From Dromiciops gliroides (lineage: Eukaryota > Chordata > Mammalia > Microbiotheria > Microbiotheriidae), in NCBI RefSeq assembly GCF_019393635.1, contig NC_057866.1, positions 231,914,359 through 231,978,358 on the forward strand: a stretch of DNA of 64,000 nucleotides, written 5' to 3'. A model generated the notes under the pieces. That model had not been told where the DNA came from, did not search any database, and saw only the letters and a program-made list of their open reading frames with translations. The position numbers were made by a program, and so were the translations under genes. This document shows positions 52,011 through 62,839 of the stretch, piece after piece. The first letter of the stretch is position 1; each line of letters begins with the position of its first letter.

Positions 52011-52566
52011 CTATGACAGAATTTGTTTTATTTGACTATGACATATTTGCCATGAGTTTGTTTTTCTTTCTTTTTTTCTCAAGGGGTGAGGAGAGAAAGT
52101 TGATGTCTTCAAATTAGAAAAAAATGAAGAGAAGTGGGGGTGCTACAGATGCAGATTGTTGCATATACTTCAGATGAGGTCACCATATTGTTAATTAATA
52201 TTAACAAATCAATTTTAGAATAATTTTATATTAAATTTTAATTAAATATTGAAATGTTAATTAATATTAAATTGTACTTAATGAATGATAACTTAGTCAC
52301 TTCGTTATTGGAGACTCATGGAGTAGGGGTAATATGTTTGTGATGTAAAAATCAAACATATCAGTATCTATATCTATATATCTACATATATTTTAAAAAC
52401 AAAAGGGGAAAGGAATAAATATTCACATAGTTTGTACTTTGTGTCCAGCATTGTGCTTTGTTGTTTTTGTTGTTTGCTATGTATTATTACATTTGATCTT
52501 TACAACAATCCTGTGACAAGAAACCCAACTTGGCTGGACTCTCCCTCTCCACTTTTCATCTCTCTC

Positions 52567-52732
52567 TCTCTCTCTTTATTTTTTTTTGGGGGGGGGAGTG
52601 AGGCAATTGGGGTTAAGTGACTTGCCCAGGGTCACACAGCTAGTAAGTGTTAAGTGTCTGAGGCCAGATTTGAATTCAGGTCCTCCTGAATCCAGGGCCA
52701 GTGCTCTATCCACTGTGCCACCTAGCTGCCCC
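52567..52732 (-). mobile_element. Young CORE-SINE
   Basis: Minus-strand, GCAATTGGGG tail type with a G-rich scar (GGGGGGGG) between tail and body. TSD about TCATCTCTCT (52556-52565 and 52733-52742), lengthened on the left by a CT run. Confidence 0.9.
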
Positions 52733-52744
52733 TCATCTCTCTTT

Positions 52745-52865
52745 TGTATGTTATCTTCTGTCATTAAAATGGAAGTTCATTGAGGGCAAGGGTTGTATTT
52801 CTTTTTGCTCATATTTACACCCACAGCACTTAATACAGTTTGTGGCACACAGTAAACACTTATAT
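52745..52865 (+). mobile_element. L2-like LINE 3' end
   Basis: AATGGAAGTTCATTGAGGGC AAGGG, TTTACACCCACAGCACTTAA and TGTGGCACACAGTAAACACT: the L2 3'-terminal order. Confidence 0.75.
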
Positions 52866-53029
52866 ACTAATTTCTTTGTCTTATTTAGCTTTGCAGAGGA
52901 AAGTGTGAAAGGCAGTAATGAATAATAATTCTGGAAAAGTAGGGTGGAGCCAGGTTGTGAAGGGTTTCAAATACCAATGGAAGGTTATAATTTAGCTTCC
53001 ACATACTTTCTTTTAAAAGGTTTCATTAT

Positions 53030-53575
53030 TGCAGTTCTGTTTGTGGTGGCATAGAATTGGAAATTGAGGGGATGTCTATTAACTGGAAAATGGTTGAATA
53101 GGTTGTGCTATATGATTACAATGGAATATTTTTGTACTCTAAGAAATGAAGAGCAGGCTGCTCCCAGAAAAACCTGGAAAGACTTACATGAACTGATACA
53201 AATTGGAATAAGGAGAACCAGGAGAACATTGTACACAGTAACAACAATGAATTAGAAATTCTCAGGAATGCAGTGATCTACGACAATTCCAAAAGACTCA
53301 TGATGAAAAATGTTATACATCTCTGGTGAAAGAACTAATAGAATCTGAATGAAGATTGAAGCATATTATTTTCTCACTTTTTTCATTTCTTTTGGTCTTT
53401 TGTCTTTCACAACATGACTAACATGGAAATATATTTTGAATGACTGCACATGTTTAATCTATATCAAATTGTTTACTGTCTCAGGTAGGGAAGAGGCAAA
53501 GGAGAGAATTTGGAACTCAATTAAAAATATAAATTAAAATTGTTTTTACATGTAATTAGGAAAAAAATAAGATAC
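53030..53575 (+). mobile_element. 5'-truncated L1: ORF2 end and 3' UTR
   Basis: Plus strand. The frame 53064-53255 reads WLNRLCYMITMEYFCTLRNE and TRRTLYTVTTMN, the last part of L1 ORF2p. The 3' UTR follows (ACAATTCCAAAAGACTCATG) and ends in AAAATTGTTTTTACATGTAA TTAGG AAAAAAATAA. Confidence 0.85.
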
Positions 53576-54280
53576 TATTCACAGAAAAAAGATGCTATTT
53601 CCAGGAGCATATTATATTTTAAAGCAGTAACTATTTGCAATTTCCCTAGAACTTCATTTGTGACCTTTGAAATGATAAATGGTTATTTTCAGATTTGCTG
53701 TGTATATGAGTTTTTATCTTCTGATATATTATCCATGAATAAGGTAGATTAGATTATGAGCTACAGAGGTGATGGTGGGCAATTGATCCAGGAAATGTCC
53801 AGGAAGGACTTGGAAATATGGTCAGGGCAAAGATATATCATTTGTAGTCTTCAGTATCAAGGTGAGGGAATGTGGAGAGGAACAGAGCTCATAAGTGAGA
53901 GAAGGGAAGGGATTCTTCAGTGGAGACTGGAGAGCTAGCATAAGAGTCCATCATCTTTAAGGAGATGATCATAAAACCTGTCAAATGTGACAAAGGTTCA
54001 ATGGGAAGAAGGCTAAGAAAAAGGAAGTTAGGTTTGGCAAGGTCATTGGTAATATTTGGGAGAGCAACTTTAGTAGCATTCTATATAGAGAAGCCAGTTT
54101 GCTCAGGGTTACGGAGAAAATTAGTGGTGAAAATTACTCTACACAGCTCACAAAGATCAAAAGAATGGGTGTTGACTGACTGTTCTTAAAGTTCAGCATG
54201 TACAAAATTGTGCTTCTGACAACAGAATGAAAAGATGAGGAACTTTCCCCCAAGCCTCCTGTAATTCAATTAGACAAATA
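53576..54280. other. No recognisable gene
   Basis: Unassigned. 53756-54189 is purine-rich on the plus strand and may belong to the ancient repeat seen at 31.5-33 kb (AGGAAGTTAGGTTTGGCAAG GTCATTGG), but the match is not firm. Confidence 0.35.
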
Positions 54281-54853
54281 TTTATCAAGACCCTATAAGT
54301 GCAAGGCATTGTTCTAGACACAAGCCCCAAAATCCCAATCTTTAAAGAGCTTATATTCTACCAGGGAGATGTAGCATGAGGCAATGTGCTTCAGTGAGAA
54401 GATCCCTGCATTTGTAGTTAGGGAACCTGGGTTGGAATACTGGATTTGCCACCTACAGAACCACAGATTATCAACTAGAACGGATTATGGAGGTCATCTG
54501 CTCCAATCCCATCATTTTATGGATGAGGATATTGAGCTTCAGAGAAGTTAAACAACTTACTTGAGGGGGAACCCAGGTATTCTTCATTTTATTTCTTCCT
54601 TTAAGAGTGTTACAAGTCAATGAAGATGCTGCTTGTGGCTGAATCAATGGAACAAAATTAAAACGTTATTGGAAACTATTTTACAAATAAATCAAATAAA
54701 ATGCAACACAAATAATGCAAATTTGTGGTTTTCTAAATCCAGATGAAGCCAACAAGGATCCCTTTCAATTTGAGTTTGATATCACTGTACTAGATGACCT
54801 TTAAGATTCCTTCCAGCTCCAAATCTGAGAGCCTATGATTTATATAGATTACT

Positions 54854-55013
54854 TTTTCTTTTCTTTTCTTTTTTTTTTGTGAGGCAATTGGGGTTAAGTG
54901 ACTTGCCCAGGGTCACACAGTTAGTAAGTGTTAAGTGTCTGAGGCCAGATTCGAACTCAGGTACTCCTGAATCCAGGGCCGGTGCTTTATCTACTGTGCC
55001 ACCTAGCTGCCCC
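54854..55013 (-). mobile_element. Young CORE-SINE with 18-bp TSD
   Basis: Minus-strand, GCAATTGGGG tail type, (TTTTC)n tail. Perfect 18-bp flanks TGATTTATATAGATTACT at 54836-54853 and 55014-55031, the longest exact TSD in the window. Confidence 0.96.
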
Positions 55014-55091
55014 TGATTTATATAGATTACTAAATACAAGGCTATAAGTAGAAATTTCCAGCTCTAAATATTATGATCTTAGAGATCATCT

Positions 55092-55265
55092 ATCTCAGGG
55101 CTTCTTAACCTGAGACCTACACACTTAGTGGTTTTTTTTTTTTAATATTTAATCTATATAATTGATTTCCTTTGTAATCCTTTGTATTTTGTTCTAGGCA
55201 TTTAAATATATTCTGAGAATGGGATCCATAAGCTTCATTAGATTGCTAAAGGTATTTGAGCTATG
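55092..55265. mobile_element. hAT-like MITE copy
   Basis: Begins TCAGGGCTTCTTAACCTGAG, close to the CAGGGGTTCTTAACC terminus. It continues ATAATTGATTTCCTTTGTAA, TCCTTTGTATTTTGTTCTAG, GCATTTAAATATATTCTGAG, ATGGGATCCATAAGCTTCAT. Same family as 43190 (opposite orientation) and 27705. Confidence 0.7.
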
Positions 55266-55399
55266 CAAATGAAGAAATGTAGAAGTTCTTTTGAGTCTAT
55301 TCAATTGTTTGTTGTAAAGTATCTAATTTAGATACTGGGAAAATTCAGGAGTTTTTAGGTAGTACTTTTTCTACCAAATCAAATATGTTTTCATCATCA

Positions 55400-56990
55400 A
55401 CTAATAATAAGCACACTAGTGTCTTATAATATATACATGTTTTAATATATTCTATTGTGGAAGGTTGCTTTCTAAGACCTATTTTGATATAATGCCCCTA
55501 TCACAGATGGCTTTGATGTGGGTAAATTGTATTCATGATAATGTTAAGTAGATATGAAAGTAGGCATATGGACCAGTAGTTATTGATGCTTTCTTGGATG
55601 TCTTCTTTGTAAAGTAATTTGGTCTCAGACTTTACCTAAATCTTTGGTATCTAACTACTTTTTCAGAAACTTAAAAAAAATCTATTTTTAATGCACTCAA
55701 AATTGTGTTTGTTTTTAGCATGGATCTCTTCAGTGTATGCTTGATCTTACCCAAGTTGTGTCTCATTTTTATTTTATTTGCTACCTTTTCTACTTCTGCT
55801 ATAGGTGATCCAAGACTTTAATTTTAGTGACCAAACATCGTGGCTCCACTGTCTTTGATGGTAAAAAGAATTTGTTATAAAAATATTTGCAAAGCTTTTG
55901 TTTGTTATCTTCCTTTCAAATTTATTCTGAAATGTTCCAGGGATAACTTTGCTTAACTGGATTTCTCACTAAATGTGTTCTTGCCTCTTTCTCACAGTTT
56001 TATTAAGCAAATTTGCTCACCATTTCCATCATCCTTCTCTGTAAGATTTCATATAAGGAAGTTTTTTTTTTCTAATCCACTCTTGGTCCCTTGGCTCCTG
56101 TAGCACTCTGCTTGACAAATAGGTCAATTGTTTGTTGATTAAGATGCTTCTTAGGCTCTTTTGGCTTCATTATGGCAAATGATTTATATTAGTTAAACTT
56201 TTCTAATAAATTGTTATAAATCAATGTCTTTTCTTTTTTCCATTTCTCTGTTTTTTTGCATAAACATCTTATCTTAATAGGTCAGGTTGAAGTTACTTTA
56301 ATTGTGTGGCATATCTTTTTTTGTATTTTTATTCTTTCTTCTAATTTAATATTAATTTTATTCTCATAGAATTATAGATTTAGATCTGGAAGGGACCTTA
56401 GAAGGTTTCTAACTTGGACCCTTCATTTTATAGATGAGGTAAATGAGACTGGAGAGATTGTGTCTTAGACAAAAATTCTGCAGGTACTAAGTCCAGAAAT
56501 GGGATTTGAACCCTTAGTCTCTGATTCTAAATTCCATGAACATTCTGCTGTACCATGTTGGTTCTCAACAAGTCAGAGGGTTGAGTACACACAGATAATT
56601 GATTGAGAAACATCTCCCAGATCAGGAACACAATTGTTTCCTATCTGCTAAAATACAATGTTTCATTTTTATGACGTTATTCAGAGCTTATTTGACTGTA
56701 GCCTTTTGATTCTTTTGTCAAAGAAGACATTCTTAATTAAGGGTAAGGAAGCTTCCATATACTCTACATGTTTTTTATACTTCGTTCCTTTGTTCATAAG
56801 CCATAATTTCTTACATGATTAATTTTTGGTTTTTGCCATTCTCATTTATGCCTACATGAAGTATATGTTGATTTAAATTGGCATATTTTATAAGTTTTTC
56901 ATAGAACTTTGGTACCTTGTCATCTTATGCTACAAATATTGTTGTATAGCCTGCAAACATTTTCATGGTGATTATTTACAAATATTTATT
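55400..56990 (-). pseudogene. Decayed RTE-type LINE coding region
   Basis: The minus-strand translation near 55590-55420 gives NNYWSICLLSYLLNIIM, then RKQPSTIEYIKTC, matching the conserved reverse transcriptase NYRPISLL...LYK and the later GFRKQFSTIEHI blocks. 56,640-56,990 gives short pieces resembling the endonuclease-RT linker. Stops are frequent. The end of the element is not defined, and an unrelated CORE-like repeat (56368-56565) lies inside. Confidence 0.5.
56368..56565 (-). mobile_element. CORE-bearing ancient repeat (MIR3/CR1-end-like)
   Basis: TTAGATCTGGAAGGGACCTT AGAAGG, CCTTCATTTTATAGATGAGG and GGGATTTGAACCCTTAGTCT are in the order typical of this mammal-wide repeat. Copies of the same type lie at 62010-62185 and, shorter, at 54462-54560. 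Confidence 0.65.
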
Positions 56991-56999
56991 ATGAGCAAT

Positions 57000-59900
57000 A
57001 AGAGATGGTTAAATGCTCCATTAAATGATTAGCTTCTTGCCTTTGCACACATGTGAAATCCAACTCTGCCACCTTTTTCTTGGCTTCTACAAAGAGAACC
57101 CATGCGTCATCCTTTTATTAACAATTTTCTTCTGTCTTCCTGTTTCATATATACTTGTAGTGCCTAGAAGAATACAATTCAGTTTCCCTAGTAGTATGTT
57201 AATTCATTGGTGATTAGACAAATATCTCACATTTATTCCACCAACAGCTTAATTAATATTTATAGATGGTCTCAAAGAATGTGATTTTCAAGACTTCCCC
57301 GCACTTTTCCTGTCACTTGATCACCATTATCACAGAAGCAGAAGGTAGCTGCTTAGAACAGGGAGCCATTTTTCTGTATTTCATGGCTTTCCATGGCCAA
57401 GGAATTCACTACCAAGTGGCCAGTCTAGTGGTCTCCAGAATGAGCTAGGTTAGTTCTTGGAAAGGGATCACAATGAGTTGTCAGGATTGTATGGAAGAAC
57501 CTGCTAGAGCTTTTCCTTTCATGGCTTTCAGAAGCTGGGGTCATTTTTAGACCATGAAAGGGGCAGAAATAATACTTTATGGAAGACCCACAAAATAAGT
57601 ATCCTTAGTATGATAGTTAAGTAAACATGGTTTCTTGCATACATATTGTTTCCCCCAATGGAATATAAGCTACTGAAGAAAAGGGACACAGGGGTGTGCT
57701 GGAGCTAGTTAGTAAAGCTAGTGCGAGCCAATTGTTAAATGTTCAATGTGAGCATTTATATCTACTTAAGAAAGGGAAGGAGAAAATGCCAATGATGTAG
57801 ATTAAATTTAAAAGTGTGTCACTTGCTTTTTTTTCTTGAGAGCTGGTTGTTAAACATTTACCAGCATGTGGTTCAGGGACTGTTTCATTTTTTATCACAG
57901 TGCCTGGAACATAATAGAGGCTTGTTGATTGATGGATATGAATTACTAATTTTCAAGTGTGGGTAGATGTTGGTTCAATGAATCAAATTTAAATTCATTT
58001 AAAGCTATCATTGGGTTTTTGTTGCCATATTTTTTCAGCCAAAATTGCTATTTTTAAAAACTGAAACTGATTTCATCAATGCAAAGAGTTCCCCCCCGAG
58101 GAACTCCCTCTCCCAATTCAGATTGGCATTAGCCCTATAATTTAGTCTTAGAGAAATGGTACAACTAAAATTATATTAGGTGGGGGGAATCCTGGTGCTT
58201 GAATATATTGGGAGCTGTAGCTCACCTTCCTGAGTGATGAAGGTTCTACTTCGTCTTCCCTGACAAATACAGTATTTCTGCATCTTAGAGATGTACAAAG
58301 TCCACAAATTGAGCAGTTTGGTCAATGACATGTAATTAAAAAACAAAGGACAGGTAATCAAGAAACCTGTGTTCTGGCCTCTGGTTAAATCCAGAACAAA
58401 TTGATGAGCTGGTCTCATTGTCTAGCCTTACAGTCAGTGTTTTATCCCTTCAAAGTTTGTAGGATCAGTTTTGTCAGTAAATTCTGTGTTCCAAAGAAAC
58501 AGATTAAGTATGGGAAGACTGAATTTTTAAAATATGACCATCCTGAAGAGATGGGCAGAGGTTGGATCTTTCTTTTTGCCCACACATAGCAGAATAAAAA
58601 AAATGACTCGTCATGCACTGATAATTGCAGTACAAAAGAAATGTGACTATTTTTAAAGCACCATTTTCTCCCTAAGACCCACTGCTTCCCATCCTCTTAG
58701 AAAAATCCATTCATTCACCTCCTATTAAAAGCTCCATTCCCTGCACCAAACCTCAATCTCTGACCTGAAGCATAATGACAAGTTCCAAGAAAACGATGCA
58801 GGCGCTACCACAGAAGCAGCCTTTGTTGTTTGCACTTATCCTCTCACGCAGACATCTCTGAATAGAGAGGCAGGTGCTGCTTGATAAAAAAAAATAAAAA
58901 AAAAAGACAGGCCCCCACAGTAAATGGGAACAACAGCAGGAGCACATTTACATTTCGTATTCTCTATAGGAAAGGTTAGATAAGTTGGACTTGCAATAAC
59001 ACTTCTGAGGTTCAACACAAGCCTCTCATCCACGAAGACCAAGTCCAAGATTTTAAGCAGTATTTAGCTGAAAATCCTTCCAAGCCATCAAGATCTAGGC
59101 CTCCCCCTAGATGACAAAACAATGGGCAAGAGGGAGAAAATGTAAATTTCAGCCAACATCTTAAATTTAGAATTGAGGACTCTGTTTGGATTCCCTCCCA
59201 CCCCTGATTTCATTAGTTTAAAAGGGGTTCTTTCGAATTGCTCTTTGCAAAGACAGCAAATTCAGGGGCAGGTTTGTTATTTTTATTTTATTTTATTTTT
59301 TGTCCATGTGCCCTGAATTTTAGATGAATGTGTTATTGTCTGCATATCAATGCCAGCTACAAATCAGAACAAACAATTGTTAAGTCATTAGCAAAGACTG
59401 TGAACACCAGTAGTCCTAATATTAAGCCTTCTGGTGTTCTCATTGGAATTGTTTGACTTGATTGCATCCTGTTACATTTACAATCTGTTTTCTGTTATTG
59501 GCACATAGACCGACAGACATTTAAATTCTCATTTAGAATATCTCAGAGTATTAAAAACATGCAACTTTCCAAAGCATAATCCATCAGAGCCATTGATCAA
59601 TGTCATCAATAAATAATATTTATTCACTTGGGATAAGTTCTCTTATTTAATTAGAGAGGCTACCTGGGAGATGGGAGTATCCTATTCTGATTTTGGCTCT
59701 ATAACTAATATGGTACTATCATCTTGCATTTATAATCTAACCTTTCTGGTACATAATTCCTTCAATACAAAACCTTAGTATATGACATTATTTGTATTCA
59801 TATTATACATTTCCACTGGGTTGGAAAACAATAAATAGATTTTACTTAGTTGTAACTTCAAATAGTATGAATTCATATATACATATATGTGTGTACATAT

Positions 59901-60478
59901 ATTTGTGTATACGTGTATCACTTAAAGGGATTCATTATTCATATTAATCAGGGAGACCTTGCTATACTTGTTACTCTACTCATAGTCAATGGGTTAACTG
60001 AGAGAGGCACCATGGCAGAGTGGACAGAAAACTGACCTTGAATCCTTCCACTGACATATTGGCTATGTCACCCTGGGCAAGCCACTTAACTTCCAGGTCT
60101 ACAAAAATCCGTCTAGCTGAGACAGATTAAAATGTAACTGGGTAATGTTTAATGAAATAAATGAAAATACAATACAATATAGATCATATTAATTTCTAGT
60201 TCAATATGCAGCCCACAGGAATCTGTTTCTATTTGAATTTGGCACTACTGCTCTAGGTGATTTTCTGTGACTAAATTGCTGAGAAGGTGCCAACTTCCAT
60301 TTTCAGAGGAAATTTCCTCACTCATATGAATGAAATAACAAGTGAAGTTCCTATGCACAACTTAGACTTAATGTTTTCTAAGGTGGGCACTCAGAGATTA
60401 AAGAACAATGTTAATGTAAATACTATATAGAATATCTTATATGATTATACTTATATATTATACTTATATGATTAATAT
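57000..60478. other. Longest repeat-poor stretch, no gene supported
   Basis: About 3.5 kb with few repeats: an L2-like scrap near 57890-57935, an ancient-repeat scrap at 58085-58160 and a MIR-like piece at 60000-60105. 58590-59640 looks like unique, evenly mixed sequence with no frame or repeat. It may be conserved non-coding DNA, but nothing in the sequence proves it. Confidence 0.35.
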
Positions 60479-60511
60479 TGAATGGTAGGTTGCTATAAAT
60501 TCTAGCTAGTC

Positions 60512-60869
60512 TGTCTAAAAATCTAATGAGTGGTCATCAATAAATTAGAAGCTTTAGCAAGAGTTTAGAATTTTAAGCATTTATTAAAGAGCATTAGGAT
60601 CTAATGATCAGAGAGAAAGGTAAAAATCTTACTATTTCTAAGAGACCCCATCATCCGACCTGCCTTGGCGAAGTCAGGAACAAAAAAGACCAAACACTTC
60701 CTTCCTCTTCCCAGAAGCCTCCTTTCTAAACCGGAAACATCAAACGTCACTTCCTGACACCAAGGAACTGACCTTGCAAGCCACATGGCTTGCCCTCAGA
60801 TGCCTTCTTCTCATGGTGGAGCTTTCTCACAGTAACTCTCCAGCAGGTGGCATCACTCCAATTGTCACA
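60512..60869 (-). mobile_element. Solo LTR-like element, minus strand
   Basis: On the minus strand it starts TGTGACAATTGGAGTGATGC CACCTGCTGG. It carries AATAAATGCTTAAAATTCTA, then TTGCTAAAGCTTCTAATTTA and CTCATTAGATTTTTAGACA. The 3' part is clearly related to the LTR at 47921-48472. The 5' end at 60869 is well supported. The 3' end at 60512 is set by homology, and no TSD fits it. No coding sequence adjoins. Confidence 0.65.
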
Positions 60870-60984
60870 ATATATTTATTTACTATACAATATATAATTG
60901 ATATCCATTAATGCTCTTTATAATATGTATGCCATAACGTATATTAATGTTCATATATATATAATATATATACATACACACACT

Positions 60985-61165
60985 ATGGCACCTACTACAT
61001 ACATATGCCAAGTACTACACTAAGAACATTACATATATTACCTCATTTAATTTTACAACAATCTTGAGAGGTAGATGCTATTATTATTCCCATTTTACAA
61101 TTCAGGAAATTGAGGCAAACAGAGGTTAAGTGATTTACCAAAGGTCATATGTCTAGTAAAAGTTC
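60985..61165 (-). mobile_element. MIR
   Basis: CACCTACTACATACATATGC, TATTACCTCATTTAATTTTA, TAGATGCTATTATTATTCCC and TTGAGGCAAACAGAGGTTAA: antisense MIR, broken by the Mar-1 SINE that follows. Confidence 0.83.
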
Positions 61166-61174
61166 AGGCTAGGA

Positions 61175-61416
61175 GGGCATCCAGGTGGTGCAGTGGGTAG
61201 AGCACTGGCCCTGAAGTTGGGAGGACCTGAGTTTAAATCTCACCTCTGACACTTACTAGCTGTGTTATCCTGGGCAAGTCACTTAACTCTTGTTTGCCTC
61301 AGTTTCCTCATCTGTAAAATGAGCTGGAGAAAGAAATGGCAAATGGTATCTTTGCTAAAAAAACAAAAAACAACAACCCAAAAGAGGTCATGAAGAGTCA
61401 GGCATGACTAAAAAAT
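61175..61416 (+). mobile_element. Long Mar-1-type CORE-SINE, near complete
   Basis: Plus strand and the most complete long copy: head TCCAGGTGGTGCAGTGGGTA, B-box GACCTGAGTTTAAATCTC, core CTGTGTTATCCTGGGCAAGT, TTTCCTCATCTGTAAAATGA, and the Bov-B/RTE-like tail AGGTCATGAAGAGTCAGGCA TGACTAAAAAATAA. It shows what the young short SINEs lack. Confidence 0.9.
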
Positions 61417-61425
61417 AATTGTATC

Positions 61426-61580
61426 GGGCAGCTAGGTGGTTCAGTGGATAGAGCACCAGCCCTGGATTCAGGAGGACCTGAGTTCAAATCCAGCCTCACA
61501 CCCTTAATACTTACTAGCTGTGTGACCCTGGGCAAGTCACTTAACCCCAATTGCCTCACTAAAAATAAAAACAAAAAACA
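61426..61580 (+). mobile_element. Young CORE-SINE beside the Mar-1 tail
   Basis: Plus strand, CCCCAATTGCCTCAC tail type. Flanks AAAAATAATTGTATC (61411-61425) and AAAAACAATTGGATC (61581-61595), 13 of 15. It is inserted at the A-rich end of the older Mar-1. Confidence 0.9.
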
Positions 61581-61654
61581 AAAAACAATTGGATCTATGA
61601 TATCACTGACAAGATGAGTGGCTCCATTGGGAGAGAATTGACTACTTCATGAGG

Positions 61655-61865
61655 CATCTCGGTTTTGGATAGCTCTAATTATTAGGAAGATTAAGCCAAA
61701 ATCTGAAGTTGTGCATCTTAAATTTACTCCCTTTTCAACATGACAGCCCTTCAAATATTTGAAGGCAGCTACATCCTCTCTAAACCTCTTCTCAATGACA
61801 ACCACCCCCAATTCTGTTTTCAACCAATGTCTCAAACTTTCTAGCTCATTGAGAGGGTGAATGAA
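61655..61865 (-). mobile_element. CR1/L3-type LINE 3' end
   Basis: TTGGATAGCTCTAATTATTA GGAAG, CAACATGACAGCCCTTCAAA and TATTTGAAGGCAGCTACATC are the antisense CR1/L3 3' end, same region as 2700-2860 but a separate copy. Confidence 0.75.
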
Positions 61866-62009
61866 ATACATTCCTCTCTTCCCTATGTTACCTACATCTC
61901 ACTTAATTTCTCCCAGAAGAAATAGGTCCCAGATAAGGAGATAGCAATGGGCCATTTGACTAGATCGAAGAGGTGATTTTCTGTTAATAGTGGGTTTGTA
62001 GGATTATTG

Positions 62010-62185
62010 GGTCATAGATACAGAGCTGCAAGGGATCTTGTTGACCATTGAGTCCAACTCTCTCATTTTACAGATGAGGATTTGAGGCTGAGAGGATAAA
62101 TGACATGTCCAGGGTCATGCAGATAGTAAGTATCTGAGGCAGTATTTGAATCCAGGTCTTCCCTCACTCCAATTTCAGCTTTTTC
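62010..62185 (-). mobile_element. CORE-bearing ancient repeat (MIR3/CR1-end-like)
   Basis: AGAGCTGCAAGGGATCTTGT, GAGTCCAACTCTCTCATTTT ACAGATGAGG, CATGTCCAGGGTCATGCAGA, CAGTATTTGAATCCAGGTCT. Same family as 56368-56565. Confidence 0.7.
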
Positions 62186-62484
62186 TCCATTTCAGTCAAA
62201 AATTTACCTGAACCCAATGATAAGCTTAGAGCTTAGAATGAAAACAGTTTATTTTGCCTCCAACTGTGGCTGGGGGTAGGGAGGAGGGGAAGCATCAATG
62301 GGAGCTGAGGATGAGGTTACAGAGAGACTTCAGCAAGAAGGATGGTAATTACACCTGATTTGATTAGACTGGAAATACTGAGGATTCAGGGAAGATGCGC
62401 ACAACAATTCCTGTCACTCTCTTTCTTGGCAGGCAAGAGGCTGCATTGTTCTCTTTGGATTTGGCACCTAGCCATCAGTTCTCA

Positions 62485-62489
<5 letters not shown>

Positions 62490-62572
<83 letters not shown>
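62490..62572. repeat. (CT)n microsatellite, about 41 units
   Basis: Uninterrupted CT run of about 82 bp, the longest perfect dinucleotide tract in the window. The Leu/Ser-repeat frames through it are artefacts. Confidence 0.97.
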
Positions 62573-62575
<3 letters not shown>

Positions 62576-62654
62576 CTCTCCTCTGCCCCATCCCTGGTTT
62601 TTCAGCTTGGTTTGGAGTTTTTAAGACAGTGTAGCCTCATTGCAAAATTTAAAT

Positions 62655-62830
62655 AGCACAGCATCTGGAGCCCAAGGACCTGAGTTTTAAGCCTGACTTT
62701 ACTAACTACCTGTTAGACCTTGAGAAACTAACCCCTCTGCATCTCATTTTCCTTATCTGTAAAATGAGGGTGCAAGACAAGATGACCTCTTTAGATTCCT
62801 TCTAGCTCTAAATGAAATATTCCCAATGGG
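62655..62830 (+). mobile_element. MIR-like SINE with L2-like end
   Basis: CATCTGGAGCCCAAGGACCT, ATCTCATTTTCCTTATCTGT AAAATGAGGG, then AAGATGACCTCTTTAGATTC CTTCTAGCTCTAAATG. Confidence 0.7.
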
Positions 62831-62839
62831 GCCCTAGGT

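Noticed and set aside
60479..60869. LTR boundary at 60479 with ATAT duplication
   Set aside because: The ATAT match lies in AT-rich DNA and is weak; similarity to the LTR at 47921-48472 places the end nearer 60512.
62342..62656. 104-codon frame with Leu-Ser repeats
   Set aside because: Driven by the (CT)n tract; the same effect explains frames at 5605-5805, 29408-29774 and 49759-50019.
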